64,000 bases of DNA from Variovorax sp. ZS18.2.2 (GCF_024701975.1 NZ_JANLNM010000007.1:1-64000), one strand, 5' to 3'; positions 7,993-17,048 are shown, counted from the stretch's first letter. Numbers and translations: made by a program. Notes: generated by a model from the letters alone, not told the origin.

Positions 7993-8991
7993 TCAGGAGG
8001 CCGCGAATGCAAACCAGGCTTTCGCCTCGGAGGGCAACGCGCGCCCTGTTGCGTGGGCGCGCGTCAGAACCTGCCAGAAGTGGCGGTAGCTCGCGCGGTC
8101 GTGCAATGTGCCATCAATTTGTGTCGGCGCCCAATCGGCAGCTGCGGCTTTTGCAATGATTTGTGTAGCAATCTGGATTTGCGCCTCGTCAGGCGCAAAG
8201 GCCTCGAGGATCGGCCGGATCTGGTTCGGATGAATGCTCCACATGCGCGTGTAGCCGAACTCGGCGGCCGCCTTGCGGGCCGCGACGCGCATCGCGTCGG
8301 TGTCGTTGAACTCGGTCACCACGCAGTGCGAGGGCACCTTGCCGTAGGCGTGCGCCGCGGAGGCGATGGCCAGCTTGGCGCGCACCACCAGCGGATGCGT
8401 GAACTGCCCGGCCGCGCCCATGCCGTCGGCGGGAATGGCGCCGGCATGCGCCGACACGAAATCCATCAGGCCGAAGCTGAGCGACTGCACGCGCGGATGC
8501 GCAGCGATTTCAAAAGCGTTGTGCACCGCCAGGGGCGATTCGATCAGCACGTGCAGCGGCAGCGCGTCGGCATCGGCCGCTTCGAGCGCGGCAACGGCCT
8601 GCAACACATCGGCCACCGATTCGACCTTGGGCACCATGAGGTGACTCAGCCGTTGACCGGCGCGTCCGGCGATGGTGATCACGTCGCCCGCGAAGGCCGG
8701 GTGGTCGACCGGGTGCACGCGCACGCCGACGCGCATGCCGGGCTTGGCAGCCAGCGCCAGCTCGGTGACGAGCGCGGCATGCTCGGCCTCGCCGCCCACC
8801 GGGGCGCCGTCTTCGCAGTCGAGGGTGACGTCGAACACGCAGGCGCCGAACTCCTCAGCCATCTCGGCCTGGAGCGCGAGGCTCTTCTTCATGCGCGCTT
8901 CGACGCCGCTGTAGTGGTCGCACACAGGCAGCGTCACGGCGCCGGCTTGTGCGCCGAGCAGCACTTCACCCGGGTGGACAGCCTTGGTCAT
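7993..8991 (-). CDS. CitE-like CoA-ester lyase (HpcH/HpaI aldolase family)
   Basis: 332 residues. The TIM-barrel family of citrate lyase beta subunits and malyl-CoA/citramalyl-CoA lyases cleaves 3-hydroxy-acyl-CoA esters with Mg2+. Visible marks: VFDVTLDCEDGAPVGG with the acidic residues of the N-terminal strand, RVHPVDHPAF, MVPKVESVADV, and LIESPLAVHNAFEI with the glutamate expected to bind the metal, then SFGLMDFV. No citrate lyase alpha or gamma subunits are nearby, so a free-standing lyase acting on a CoA ester is more likely than true citrate lyase. The exact substrate is undecided. The start overlaps the tam stop by four bases, so the two are coupled. Confidence 0.8.
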   Translation of the reverse strand: MTKAVHPGEVLLGAQAGAVTLPVCDHYSGVEARMKKSLALQAEMAEEFGACVFDVTLDCEDGAPVGGEAEHAALVTELALAAKPGMRVGVRVHPVDHPAFAGDVITIAGRAGQRLSHLMVPKVESVADVLQAVAALEAADADALPLHVLIESPLAVHNAFEIAAHPRVQSLSFGLMDFVSAHAGAIPADGMGAAGQFTHPLVVRAKLAIASAAHAYGKVPSHCVVTEFNDTDAMRVAARKAAAEFGYTRMWSIHPNQIRPILEAFAPDEAQIQIATQIIAKAAAADWAPTQIDGTLHDRASYRHFWQVLTRAHATGRALPSEAKAWFAFAAS

Positions 8992-9764
8992 GCTTTTTTC
9001 TGCGCCACGATGAACATGCGCGGAAACGCGAGCAACCGCTTGCCGTCGGTGCGCGCCGGATAGGCCTCGTTCACGCGGCGCTCATATTCGGCGAGATAGC
9101 TCGCCTGCAGATCGGGCGGGAGCCGATCGACGAAGGGCTTCAAGCCCGTGCCGCGCACCCATTCGACGATGGAAGCAGCGTCGGCCATGCGGTGCTGGTA
9201 GATCGTGTGCCAGACATCGACGTTGGCGGCATGCGGCGCCAGCAGGTCGTAATAACCGCCGAGCGGCAGCAGCTTGGTGCGCAGCTTGTCGGCGTCGCCG
9301 ATGGGCTCGGCCCAGGGCGCTTCGGCGGCCAGCGCGCGCATCAGGCGGTGCGTGGGCTCCTGGCGGTTGTCGGGCATCTGGACGGCAAGCACGCCGCCCG
9401 GGGCCAGCGCGTCGAACAGGCGCGGGATCAGCGTTTCGTGATCCGGCACCCATTGCAGGGACGCGTTGGCATAAATGAGATTGGGCGCTTCTTGCGGCGC
9501 CCAGGTCGCGATGTCGCTCAACTCGAATCGCGCACCGGGCAGGCGCTCGCGCGCGCTGACCAGCATGGCTTCGGAGTTGTCGGTCCCGAGGGCTTGCGCC
9601 TTCGGGAACCGGTTGACCAGCAGCTCGGTGGAGTTGCCCGGCCCGCAACCGAGGTCGACCACGCGGTCGGCTTCGGCCAATGGCACCCGCGCCAGGAGTT
9701 CCTGTGCGGGTCTTGTGCGCTCGTCCTCGTAGCGACGGTAGAGCGCGGGGTTCCAGTCGAGCAT
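8988..9764 (-). CDS. tam: Trans-aconitate 2-methyltransferase
   Basis: 258 residues starting MLDWNPALYRRYEDERTRPA, the family's typical N-terminus; the 47-codon upstream extension is antisense to mdh's end and is rejected. A class I SAM-binding site is visible: VVDLGCGPGNSTELL (motif I) and ALGTDNSEAML (motif II acidic residue), then YANASLQWVPDHE. The enzyme methylates trans-aconitate, a by-product formed from the aconitase intermediate cis-aconitate, and so relieves aconitase inhibition. Location two genes upstream of acnB on the same strand fits that job. Overlaps the CitE-like start by four bases. Confidence 0.85.
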   Translation of the reverse strand: MLDWNPALYRRYEDERTRPAQELLARVPLAEADRVVDLGCGPGNSTELLVNRFPKAQALGTDNSEAMLVSARERLPGARFELSDIATWAPQEAPNLIYANASLQWVPDHETLIPRLFDALAPGGVLAVQMPDNRQEPTHRLMRALAAEAPWAEPIGDADKLRTKLLPLGGYYDLLAPHAANVDVWHTIYQHRMADAASIVEWVRGTGLKPFVDRLPPDLQASYLAEYERRVNEAYPARTDGKRLLAFPRMFIVAQKKA

Positions 9765-9783
9765 GCTGGCTGGCCTTGCTTGC

Positions 9784-10770
9784 TTACAGCAGGTGGGCCA
9801 CGCCGGCGCGTTCGCCTTCGAGTTCTTCGAGGGTCTTGTTGATGCGTTCCTGGCTGAATGCATCGATCTCCAAGCCTTCGACCAGCTTGTACTCACCGTT
9901 TTCACAGGTGACCGGGAAGCCGAACATCACGTCCTTCGGAATGCCGTACTGGCCGTCCGACGGAATGCCCATCGTGACCCACTTGCCGTTGGTGCCCAGG
10001 GCCCAGTCGCGCATGTGGTCGATGGCGGCGTTGGCGGCCGAGGCAGCCGACGACAGGCCGCGTGCTTCGATGATCGCCGCGCCGCGCTTGCCGACGGTCG
10101 GAAGGAAGGTGTTGGCGTTCCATTCCTGGTCGTTGATCATCTTGGCGACGCTTTCGCCGTTGATGGTGGCGAAGCGGTAGTCGGCGTACATCGTGGGCGA
10201 GTGGTTGCCCCAGACGGTGAGCTTCTCGATGTCGGCCACGGCCTTGCCGGTCTTGGCGGCGATCTGGCTGGCGGCGCGGTTGTGGTCCAGGCGCAGCATG
10301 GCGGTGAAGTTCTTGCGCGGCAGGTCGGGCGCGCTCTTCATGGCGATGTAGGCGTTGGTGTTGGCCGGGTTGCCGACCACGAGCACCTTGACGTTGCGGC
10401 TGGCGACGGCATTGAGGGCCTTGCCTTGCGCGGTGAAGATGGCGCCGTTGACGGCCAGCAGTTCGGCACGTTCCATGCCGGGGCCGCGGGGACGCGAGCC
10501 GACCAGCAGGGCGTAGTCGGCGTCCTTGAAGGCGGTCATCGGATCGCCATGGGCTTCCATGCCGGCCAAGAGCGGGAAGGCGCAGTCGTCCAGTTCCATC
10601 ATCACGCCCTTGAGCGCCTTCTGGGCCTTCTCGTCGGGGATTTCGAGCAGTTGCAGGATGACCGGCTGGTCTTTGCCGAGCATTTCGCCGGACGCGATAC
10701 GGAACAACAGGGCGTAACCGATTTGACCGGCGGCACCGGTAACGGCAACGCGGACAGGCTTTTTGCTCAT
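9784..10770 (-). CDS. mdh: Malate dehydrogenase (NAD-dependent)
   Basis: 328 residues starting MSKKPVRVAVTGAAGQIGYA; a 24-codon extension is rejected because this start gives the conserved N-terminus. Oxidises malate to oxaloacetate in the TCA cycle. NAD site TGAAGQIGYALLFRIASGE; substrate-binding arginines in GSRPRGPGMERAELL; catalytic histidine in TVWGNHSPTMYAD. This is the long, cytoplasmic-MDH-like type found in many Betaproteobacteria, rather than the 312-residue E. coli type. It is divergent from the GntR regulator; the shared 183-base gap contains a perfect 12-bp palindrome. Its 3' end lies 19 bases from the tam start. Confidence 0.96.
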   Translation of the reverse strand: MSKKPVRVAVTGAAGQIGYALLFRIASGEMLGKDQPVILQLLEIPDEKAQKALKGVMMELDDCAFPLLAGMEAHGDPMTAFKDADYALLVGSRPRGPGMERAELLAVNGAIFTAQGKALNAVASRNVKVLVVGNPANTNAYIAMKSAPDLPRKNFTAMLRLDHNRAASQIAAKTGKAVADIEKLTVWGNHSPTMYADYRFATINGESVAKMINDQEWNANTFLPTVGKRGAAIIEARGLSSAASAANAAIDHMRDWALGTNGKWVTMGIPSDGQYGIPKDVMFGFPVTCENGEYKLVEGLEIDAFSQERINKTLEELEGERAGVAHLL

Positions 10771-10901
10771 GGGAAGACTCCAGAAGGTAATGAAACGGTG
10801 TCGGCGCTCTCGTGGGGCGCCAAGGTCCGACGGGGGAAACAACGTCCCGCGGCGCGAGACCGGCCCGCATTTTAAGCCGATTCAATGAGCCTCGTCTTAT
10901 G

Positions 10902-10913
10902 TCTTATATAAGA
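10902..10913. promoter_or_regulatory. Candidate GntR operator, perfect palindrome TCTTATATAAGA
   Basis: A perfect 12-bp inverted repeat in the divergent mdh/GntR gap, preceded directly by a second half-site (GTCTTAT at 10894-10900, repeated at 10901-10907). GntR/HutC-type regulators bind short AT-centred palindromes, and this one sits 41 bases before the regulator start, where it could cover promoter elements on either strand. That it is the operator is inference from position and symmetry. Confidence 0.5.
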
Positions 10914-10953
10914 TATCCTCGGGGGCGACGCCACGGCGCACCCCACCGCTGCC

Positions 10954-11712
10954 ATGAACACCCCCACCGCCCTCGACGAGCCCGCGACGCCGTCCTTCAG
11001 TCCGCTCTACCAGCAGATCAAGACCTTGATCCTGCAGAGCCTGCAGGCGGGCGAGTGGAAGCCGGGCGAACCGATCCCCAGCGAGATGGACCTGGCCGTA
11101 CGCTTTCGCGTGAGCCAGGGCACGGTGCGCAAGGCCATCGACGAACTCTCGGCCGAAAACCTGGTGGTGCGCCGACAGGGCAAGGGCACCTTCGTCGCCA
11201 CGCATGCCGAGCAGCATGTGCAGTACCGCTTCCTCAAGCTGGTGCCCGATGCCGGCGATCCGAACATCGAAGGCCCCGCCGAACGCACCATCGTCGACTG
11301 CAAGCGCCAGCGCGCATCGGCCGATGTGGCGCGTGCCCTGGGCCTGCGCACCGGGGATGCGGTGCTGCAGGTGCGGCGCGTGCTCGCCTACGCGGGCGTG
11401 CCGACCATCCTCGAAGACCTCTGGCTCCCCGGCACGCCCTTCAAGGGGCTCACGGCCGAGCGCCTGCGCGCATGGCCCGGCCCGATGTATGCGCTCTTCG
11501 AAACCGAGTTCGGCGTGCGCATGGTGCGTGCCGAAGAAAAAATCCGTGCGGTGCTGCCCGATGCGGAGCAAGCTGCACTGCTTGCGGTGACGCTGCAGAT
11601 GCCGTTGCTCAGCGTGGAGCGCGTGGCGCACACGTACCACGACATGCCGATGGAGCTGCGCCGCGGGCTCTATCGCACCGACACGCACCACTATCGCAAT
11701 CAGCTCGGCTGA
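10954..11712 (+). CDS. GntR-family (HutC/UTRA) transcriptional regulator
   Basis: 252 residues. Winged helix-turn-helix at about residues 18-87, with IPSEMDLAVRFRVSQGTVRKA and the wing QGKGTFVA; then a UTRA ligand-binding domain from about 100 to 245 with the typical FETEFGVRMVRAEEKIRAV and LRRGLYRTDTHHY ending. UTRA domains sense small effectors. Divergent from mdh and 234 bases upstream of sdhC on the same strand, so it probably controls the TCA genes on both sides; a palindrome at 10902-10913 is the candidate operator. The effector is unknown; a TCA-cycle organic acid is plausible. Confidence 0.88.
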   Translation: MNTPTALDEPATPSFSPLYQQIKTLILQSLQAGEWKPGEPIPSEMDLAVRFRVSQGTVRKAIDELSAENLVVRRQGKGTFVATHAEQHVQYRFLKLVPDAGDPNIEGPAERTIVDCKRQRASADVARALGLRTGDAVLQVRRVLAYAGVPTILEDLWLPGTPFKGLTAERLRAWPGPMYALFETEFGVRMVRAEEKIRAVLPDAEQAALLAVTLQMPLLSVERVAHTYHDMPMELRRGLYRTDTHHYRNQLG

Positions 11713-11946
11713 CAGCGCATCGTCATGGAACATCGATTCAATCGCCCTGCATGGCCCGCACGCCGCGCGCAACATGCTACGAAGTCAATAGCAACCCACT
11801 GCCGCAGTGCGCCGACTCGGGCGCCACGGATGCGCGATGGTGCATTGCAATAGAATTTTGCGTTGTTTGCATTTCCGCAGAAGAAACAAAAGCGTTCGCT
11901 CTCAGAACAAGCCAACAAGTCACAAAGCCACGAAAGCATCCCCTCA

Positions 11947-12393
11947 ATGACAGAGCTTGCAACTCCCCCCCGGCCACCGCGTCGCGAATTCCGAAACATC
12001 AATGCGTTCACCGATCTCACGACCTATCGGCTCCCGCCGGCCGGCATCGTGTCGATCCTGCACCGCGTCAGCGGCGTGCTGATGTTCCTGCTGCTGCCGT
12101 TCATCATCTGGATGTTCGACACCTCGCTCTCGTCGGACTATTCGTTCGCCAAATTCAAGGCCGTCTTCAACAGCGGCCTTGGTTTCGTTCCGGGATGGTT
12201 TTTCAAGCTCGTCGCACTCGCGCTGATCTGGGCCTACCTGCACCACTTCATCGCGGGCCTGCGTCACCTCTGGATGGACGTGAGCCATGCGGCCGTGACC
12301 AAGGAATTCGGCCACACCTCGGCCGTCGTCACGCTGGCACTGAGCGTCTTGCTCACCCTGGTGCTCGGCGCCAAGCTGTTCGGCCTGTACTGA
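11947..12393 (+). CDS. sdhC: Succinate dehydrogenase cytochrome b556 subunit
   Basis: 148 residues starting MTELATPPRPPRREFRNINA. One of the two membrane anchors of complex II that bind heme b and ubiquinone. Three hydrophobic helices are visible; SILHRVSGVLMFLLLPFI opens the first and HHFIAGLRHLWMDV holds the histidine expected to ligate heme. The 28-codon upstream extension is rejected in favour of this start. First gene of sdhCDAB; 13 bases before sdhD, with GAGAAGGAG in that gap serving the next start. Confidence 0.93.
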   Translation: MTELATPPRPPRREFRNINAFTDLTTYRLPPAGIVSILHRVSGVLMFLLLPFIIWMFDTSLSSDYSFAKFKAVFNSGLGFVPGWFFKLVALALIWAYLHHFIAGLRHLWMDVSHAAVTKEFGHTSAVVTLALSVLLTLVLGAKLFGLY

Positions 12394-12406
12394 GAAGGAG
12401 CCACCC

Positions 12407-12772
12407 ATGTCTGTGAATTACGGCTCCAAGCGCATCGTCGTCGGCGCTCATTACGGTTTGCGCGACTGGCTCAGCCAGCGCATCACGGGCGGCCTGATGG
12501 CGCTCTTCACGGTCATCCTGCTCGCGCAGGTGATCTTCTCGCGCGGCCCCATCGGCTACGACCTGTGGGCCGGCATCTTCGCCGCGCAGTGGATGAAGGT
12601 GCTGACCTTCTCCGTGATCGTTGCCCTGCTCTATCACGTGTGGGTCGGCATGCGCGACGTGTGGATGGACTACGTCCAGCCCGTCGGCATTCGTCTCGTG
12701 CTGCAAATTTTCACCATCGTCTGGCTTGTCGGTTGTGCGGGTTGGGCCATTCAAGTGCTTTGGAAGATCTGA
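12407..12772 (+). CDS. sdhD: Succinate dehydrogenase membrane anchor subunit
   Basis: 121 residues with three transmembrane helices, second membrane anchor of succinate:quinone oxidoreductase. Marks: GLRDWLSQRITGGLMAL and YHVWVGMRDVWMDYV, where the histidine is the expected second heme ligand and the Asp/Tyr lie near the quinone site. Lies between sdhC and sdhA with a 15-base gap to sdhA. Confidence 0.92.
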   Translation: MSVNYGSKRIVVGAHYGLRDWLSQRITGGLMALFTVILLAQVIFSRGPIGYDLWAGIFAAQWMKVLTFSVIVALLYHVWVGMRDVWMDYVQPVGIRLVLQIFTIVWLVGCAGWAIQVLWKI

Positions 12773-12787
12773 CCTGACATCCCCACC

Positions 12788-14596
12788 ATGACCTACACAA
12801 AAGAACAAATCACCAAGCGCAAGTTCGACGTCGTGATCGTCGGCGCCGGCGGCTCCGGCATGCGCGCCTCGCTGCAACTGGCACGCGCCGGCCTCAACGT
12901 GGCCGTGCTCTCCAAGGTGTTCCCGACCCGTTCGCACACCGTCGCTGCGCAAGGCGGCGTGGGCGCATCGCTCGGCAACATGAGCGAGGACAACTGGCAC
13001 TACCACTTCTACGACACGATCAAGGGCTCCGACTGGCTCGGCGACCAGGACGCGATCGAGTTCATGTGCCGCGAAGCACCGAAGGTCGTGTACGAGCTCG
13101 AACACTTCGGCATGCCCTTCGACCGCAACCCCGACGGCACGATCTACCAGCGCCCGTTCGGCGGCCACACGGCCAACTACGGCGAGAAGCCCGTGCAGCG
13201 CGCCTGCGCCGCGGCCGACCGCACCGGCCACGCGATGCTGCACACGCTCTATCAAAAGAACGTCGAAGCCCGCACCCAGTTCTTCGTCGAATGGATGGCG
13301 CTCGATCTCATCCGTGACGACGAAGGCGACGTGGTCGGCGTGACCGCGCTCGAAATGGAAACCGGCGACCTGCACATCCTGCAGGCCAAGACCGTGCTGC
13401 TGGCCACCGGCGGCGCGGGCCGCATCTTCCAGGCCTCGACCAACGCCTTCATCAACACTGGCGACGGCCTCGGCATGGCCGCGCGCTCGGGCATCCCGCT
13501 GCAGGACATGGAGTTCTGGCAGTTCCACCCGACCGGCGTGGCCGGCGCGGGCGTGCTGCTGACCGAAGGCTGCCGCGGCGAAGGTGCGATCCTGCTGAAC
13601 AGCAACGGCGAACGCTTCATGGAGCGCTATGCGCCCACGCTGAAGGACCTGGCGCCGCGCGACTTCGTTTCGCGCTCGATGGACCAGGAAATCAAGGAAG
13701 GCCGAGGCTGCGGTCCCAACAAGGACTACGTGCTGCTCAAGCTCGACCACCTCGGCGCCGAGACCATCCACAAGCGCCTGCCTTCGGTGTACGAAATCGG
13801 CGTCAACTTCGCCAACGTCGACATCACGAAGGAGCCGATTCCTGTCGTGCCGACCATCCACTACCAGATGGGCGGCATCCCGACCAACATCAACGGCCAG
13901 GTCGTCATCCAGAAGGGTGAAGAGAACAGCGCCGTGGTGAACGGCCTCTACGCCGTGGGCGAATGCTCCTGCGTGAGCGTGCACGGCGCGAACCGCCTGG
14001 GCACGAACTCGCTGCTCGACTTGCTGGTGTTCGGCCGCGCGGCCGGCAACCACATCGTCGAATTCAACGACAAGCTGAAGGAACACAAGGACCTGCCCAA
14101 GGATGCGGCCGACCGCACACTGGAGCGCCTGAACCGCCTCGAATCGACCACCACCGGCGAATACGCGCAGGACGTGGCCGGCGAGATCCGCGCCGTCATG
14201 CAACAGCACGCCGCCGTGTTCCGCAAGCAGGCCTCGATGGACGAAGGCGTGGTCAAGATCGCCGCGGTGCGCGAGCGCGTCAACGCCATCGGCCTGAAGG
14301 ACAAGTCCAAGGTGTTCAACACCGCCCGCATCGAAGCGCTGGAAGTCGACAACCTGATCGAAGTGGCACAGGCCACGATGGTCTCGGCCGCCGCCCGCCG
14401 CGAATGCCGCGGCGCCCACACGGTCGAAGACTACGAACGCCCGGCGGATGATCCGGTTTCGCCGCTCGGCCGCGACGACGTCAACTGGATGAAGCACACG
14501 CTCTGGTACAGCCAGGACAACCGCCTCTCGTACAAGCCGGTCAAGCTGCAGCCGCTCACGGTGGCCTCGGTTCCGCCGAAGGTCCGCACGTTCTAA
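12788..14596 (+). CDS. sdhA: Succinate dehydrogenase flavoprotein subunit
   Basis: 602 residues. Oxidises succinate to fumarate and passes electrons to SdhB. FAD-binding motif VGAGGSGMRASLQLARAG at about residue 18; SHTVAAQGGVGAS with the histidine that carries covalent FAD; HPTGVAGAGVLLTEGCRGEG and GECSCVSVHGANRLGTNSL in the substrate and C-terminal FAD regions. Full length for the family. It is 48 bases upstream of sdhB. Confidence 0.97.
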   Translation: MTYTKEQITKRKFDVVIVGAGGSGMRASLQLARAGLNVAVLSKVFPTRSHTVAAQGGVGASLGNMSEDNWHYHFYDTIKGSDWLGDQDAIEFMCREAPKVVYELEHFGMPFDRNPDGTIYQRPFGGHTANYGEKPVQRACAAADRTGHAMLHTLYQKNVEARTQFFVEWMALDLIRDDEGDVVGVTALEMETGDLHILQAKTVLLATGGAGRIFQASTNAFINTGDGLGMAARSGIPLQDMEFWQFHPTGVAGAGVLLTEGCRGEGAILLNSNGERFMERYAPTLKDLAPRDFVSRSMDQEIKEGRGCGPNKDYVLLKLDHLGAETIHKRLPSVYEIGVNFANVDITKEPIPVVPTIHYQMGGIPTNINGQVVIQKGEENSAVVNGLYAVGECSCVSVHGANRLGTNSLLDLLVFGRAAGNHIVEFNDKLKEHKDLPKDAADRTLERLNRLESTTTGEYAQDVAGEIRAVMQQHAAVFRKQASMDEGVVKIAAVRERVNAIGLKDKSKVFNTARIEALEVDNLIEVAQATMVSAAARRECRGAHTVEDYERPADDPVSPLGRDDVNWMKHTLWYSQDNRLSYKPVKLQPLTVASVPPKVRTF

Positions 14597-14644
14597 GTCA
14601 CGGCTAACAGTCAGCCAAGTAAAAGCACTCACAAGGTCACTACG

Positions 14645-15346
14645 ATGAAGCGCACATTCCAGATCTACCGCTACGACCCGGACAAGGACGCCAAGCCCTA
14701 CATGCAGACGGTCGAGATCGAACTCGACGGCCACGAACGCATGCTGCTGGACGCCCTGATGAAGCTCAAGGCGCAAGACCCGACGCTGTCGTTCCGCCGC
14801 TCGTGCCGCGAAGGCGTCTGCGGTTCCGACGCGATGAACATCAATGGCAAGAACGGCCTCGCCTGCCTGACCAACATGCTCACGCTCAAGGGCACGATCG
14901 TGTTGAAGCCGCTACCGGGCCTGCCGGTGATCCGCGACCTGATCGTGGACATGACGCAGTTCTTCAAGCAGTACAACTCGATCAAGCCGTACCTGCAGAA
15001 CGACAACGTGCCGCCCGAGAAGGAACGCCTGCAATCGCCTGAAGAGCGCGAAGAGCTCAACGGCCTGTACGAGTGCATCCTGTGCGCGAGCTGCTCCACG
15101 AGCTGCCCGAGCTTCTGGTGGAACCCCGACAAGTTCGTGGGCCCGGCCGGCCTCCTGCAGGCCTACCGCTTCATCGCCGACAGCCGCGACGAAGCCACCG
15201 CCGAGCGCCTGGACAACCTGGAAGACCCGTATCGCCTCTTCCGCTGCCACACGATCATGAATTGCGTGGACGTGTGCCCGAAGAGCCTGAACCCCACCAA
15301 GGCCATCGGCAAGATCAAGGAATTGATGGTGCGTCGCGCCATCTGA
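14645..15346 (+). CDS. sdhB: Succinate dehydrogenase iron-sulfur subunit
   Basis: 233 residues. Carries the three Fe-S clusters linking SdhA to the membrane quinone: [2Fe-2S] ligands in CREGVCGSDAMNINGKNGLAC minus its first residue at about 56-76, [4Fe-4S]/[3Fe-4S] ligands in CILCASCSTSCPSFWWNP at about 144-161 and CHTIMNCVDVCPKSLNP at about 203. Ends with KIKELMVRRAI, as is common. Located 23 bases before sdhE. Confidence 0.97.
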   Translation: MKRTFQIYRYDPDKDAKPYMQTVEIELDGHERMLLDALMKLKAQDPTLSFRRSCREGVCGSDAMNINGKNGLACLTNMLTLKGTIVLKPLPGLPVIRDLIVDMTQFFKQYNSIKPYLQNDNVPPEKERLQSPEEREELNGLYECILCASCSTSCPSFWWNPDKFVGPAGLLQAYRFIADSRDEATAERLDNLEDPYRLFRCHTIMNCVDVCPKSLNPTKAIGKIKELMVRRAI

Positions 15347-15369
15347 TCCTTCTTCAAGAAGCAATCACC

Positions 15370-15684
15370 ATGCAAACCGCCGACGAACTCCAGCAGCCGC
15401 TCAGCGAACGCGCGCTGAGCAAGCTGAAATGGCGTTGCCGGCGCGGCCTGCTCGAAAACGACCTGTTCATCGCCCGCTTCTTCGAGCGGCACGAATCCCA
15501 CATGACCAACGGTCAGGCGGGAGCGATGGAGACATTGATGGACCTGTCGGACAACGACCTCCTCGACCTTTTGCTGCGCAGGAAGGAGCCCGAGCCCGAA
15601 TGGGCCGGTGCCGAGGTGGTCGCATTGCTGCATTTGATGCGCACCGACGGCGCCCAGCGCCCCGCAATCTCTCCTTCGTCCTGA
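15370..15684 (+). CDS. sdhE: FAD assembly factor SdhE (YgfY/CptB)
   Basis: 104 residues starting MQTADELQQPLSERALSKLK. The family motif is RRGLLENDLFIARFF (RGxxE), the surface that contacts SdhA during covalent flavinylation; LSDNDLLDLLLRRKEPE is the second family segment. Position directly after sdhB supports the role. The C-terminus is longer than in E. coli SdhE (88 residues) by a short tail. A longer frame from 15073 lies inside sdhB and is rejected. Confidence 0.92.
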   Translation: MQTADELQQPLSERALSKLKWRCRRGLLENDLFIARFFERHESHMTNGQAGAMETLMDLSDNDLLDLLLRRKEPEPEWAGAEVVALLHLMRTDGAQRPAISPSS

Positions 15685-15709
15685 ATCCTCCTTCTGAAAG
15701 TAAATCGAA

Positions 15710-17020
15710 ATGAAAGCATCCGATACCAAGGCCACGCTGTCGTTCAGCAACGGCGGCGACAGCGTCGAACTGCCGATCTACAAGGGCACCGTCGGTCCCG
15801 ACGTGATCGACATCCGCAAGCTGTACGCACAGACCGGCATGTTCACCTATGACCCGGGCTTCATGTCGACCGCCGCCTGCCAGTCGGCCATCACGTACAT
15901 CGATGGCGACAAGGGCGAGCTGCTGTACCGCGGCTACCCGATCGAGCAGCTCGCGACCAACTGCGACTTCATGGAAACCTGCCACCTGCTGCTGTACGGC
16001 GAACTGCCGGACGCACCCAAGAAGGCCAACTTCACCAAGCTCGTGACGAACCACACGATGGTGAACGAGCAGATGCAGTTCTTCCTGCGCGGCTTTCGCC
16101 GTGATGCCCATCCGATGGCCATCATGACCGGCCTGGTGGGCGCTCTGTCGGCCTTCTATCACGACAGCACGGACATCAATAATCCCGAGCACCGCGAGAT
16201 CGCCGCGATCCGCCTGATCGCGAAGATGCCCACGCTCGTGGCCATGGCCTACAAGTACACGATCGGCCAGCCGTACATGTACCCGAAGAACGACCTGAGC
16301 TATGCCGGCAACTTCCTGCACATGATGTTCGCCACGCCGTGCGAGGAGTACAAGGTGAACCCGGTGCTCGAGCGCGCGCTCGACCGCATCTTCATCCTGC
16401 ACGCGGACCACGAGCAGAACGCCTCGACCTCGACCGTGCGCCTGTGCGGCTCGTCGGGCACGAACCCCTTCGCGGCCATTGCGGCCGGCGTGGCCTGCCT
16501 CTGGGGCCCCGCCCACGGCGGCGCCAACGAAGCGGCGCTCAACATGCTCTACGACATCCAGAAGGAAGGCGGCGTGGAGAAGATCGGCGAGTTCATCAAG
16601 AAGGTCAAGGACAAGAACTCGAACGTCAAGCTCATGGGTTTCGGCCACCGCGTGTACAAGAACTACGACCCGCGCGCCAAGCTGATGCAGGAAACCTGCA
16701 ACGAAGTGCTGACCGAGCTGGGCCTGGAACAAGACCCGCTGTTCAAGCTGGCCAAGGAACTGGAAAAGATCGCACTCGAAGACGAATACTTCGTCTCGCG
16801 CAAGCTCTACCCGAACGTGGACTTCTACTCGGGCATCGTGCAGCGCGCCATCGGCATCCCGGTGCCGCTGTTCACCGCGATCTTCGCGCTGGCCCGCACG
16901 GTCGGCTGGATCGCCCAGCTGAACGAAATGATCGGCGACCCCGAGTACAAGATCGGCCGCCCGCGCCAGCTGTTCGAAGGTTCGCCCAAGCGCGACGTGA
17001 AGCCGATTTCGGCGCGCTGA
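15710..17020 (+). CDS. gltA: Citrate synthase (type II)
   Basis: 436 residues, the length of hexameric, NADH-sensitive Gram-negative citrate synthases. Condenses acetyl-CoA and oxaloacetate. Active-site segments LHADHEQNASTSTVRL, GPAHGGANEAAL (catalytic His) and GFGHRVYKNYDPRA (His and substrate arginine), and the catalytic Asp region near LYPNVDFYSG. Last gene of the sdh block, 25 bases after sdhE, followed by an intrinsic terminator. Confidence 0.97.
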   Translation: MKASDTKATLSFSNGGDSVELPIYKGTVGPDVIDIRKLYAQTGMFTYDPGFMSTAACQSAITYIDGDKGELLYRGYPIEQLATNCDFMETCHLLLYGELPDAPKKANFTKLVTNHTMVNEQMQFFLRGFRRDAHPMAIMTGLVGALSAFYHDSTDINNPEHREIAAIRLIAKMPTLVAMAYKYTIGQPYMYPKNDLSYAGNFLHMMFATPCEEYKVNPVLERALDRIFILHADHEQNASTSTVRLCGSSGTNPFAAIAAGVACLWGPAHGGANEAALNMLYDIQKEGGVEKIGEFIKKVKDKNSNVKLMGFGHRVYKNYDPRAKLMQETCNEVLTELGLEQDPLFKLAKELEKIALEDEYFVSRKLYPNVDFYSGIVQRAIGIPVPLFTAIFALARTVGWIAQLNEMIGDPEYKIGRPRQLFEGSPKRDVKPISAR

Positions 17021-17048
17021 GCACCGGTCTTCCTGCAATCCTGAAAAC

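Noticed and set aside
4574..8089. 1171-codon plus-strand open frame
   Set aside because: It is the antisense shadow of acnB and its upstream gene; high GC leaves long open antisense frames, and the translation is His/Arg/Val-rich without any family.
7993..8991. True citrate lyase beta subunit (citE)
   Set aside because: No citD, citF, citC or citG-like genes are nearby, so the broader CitE-like CoA-ester lyase call is safer.
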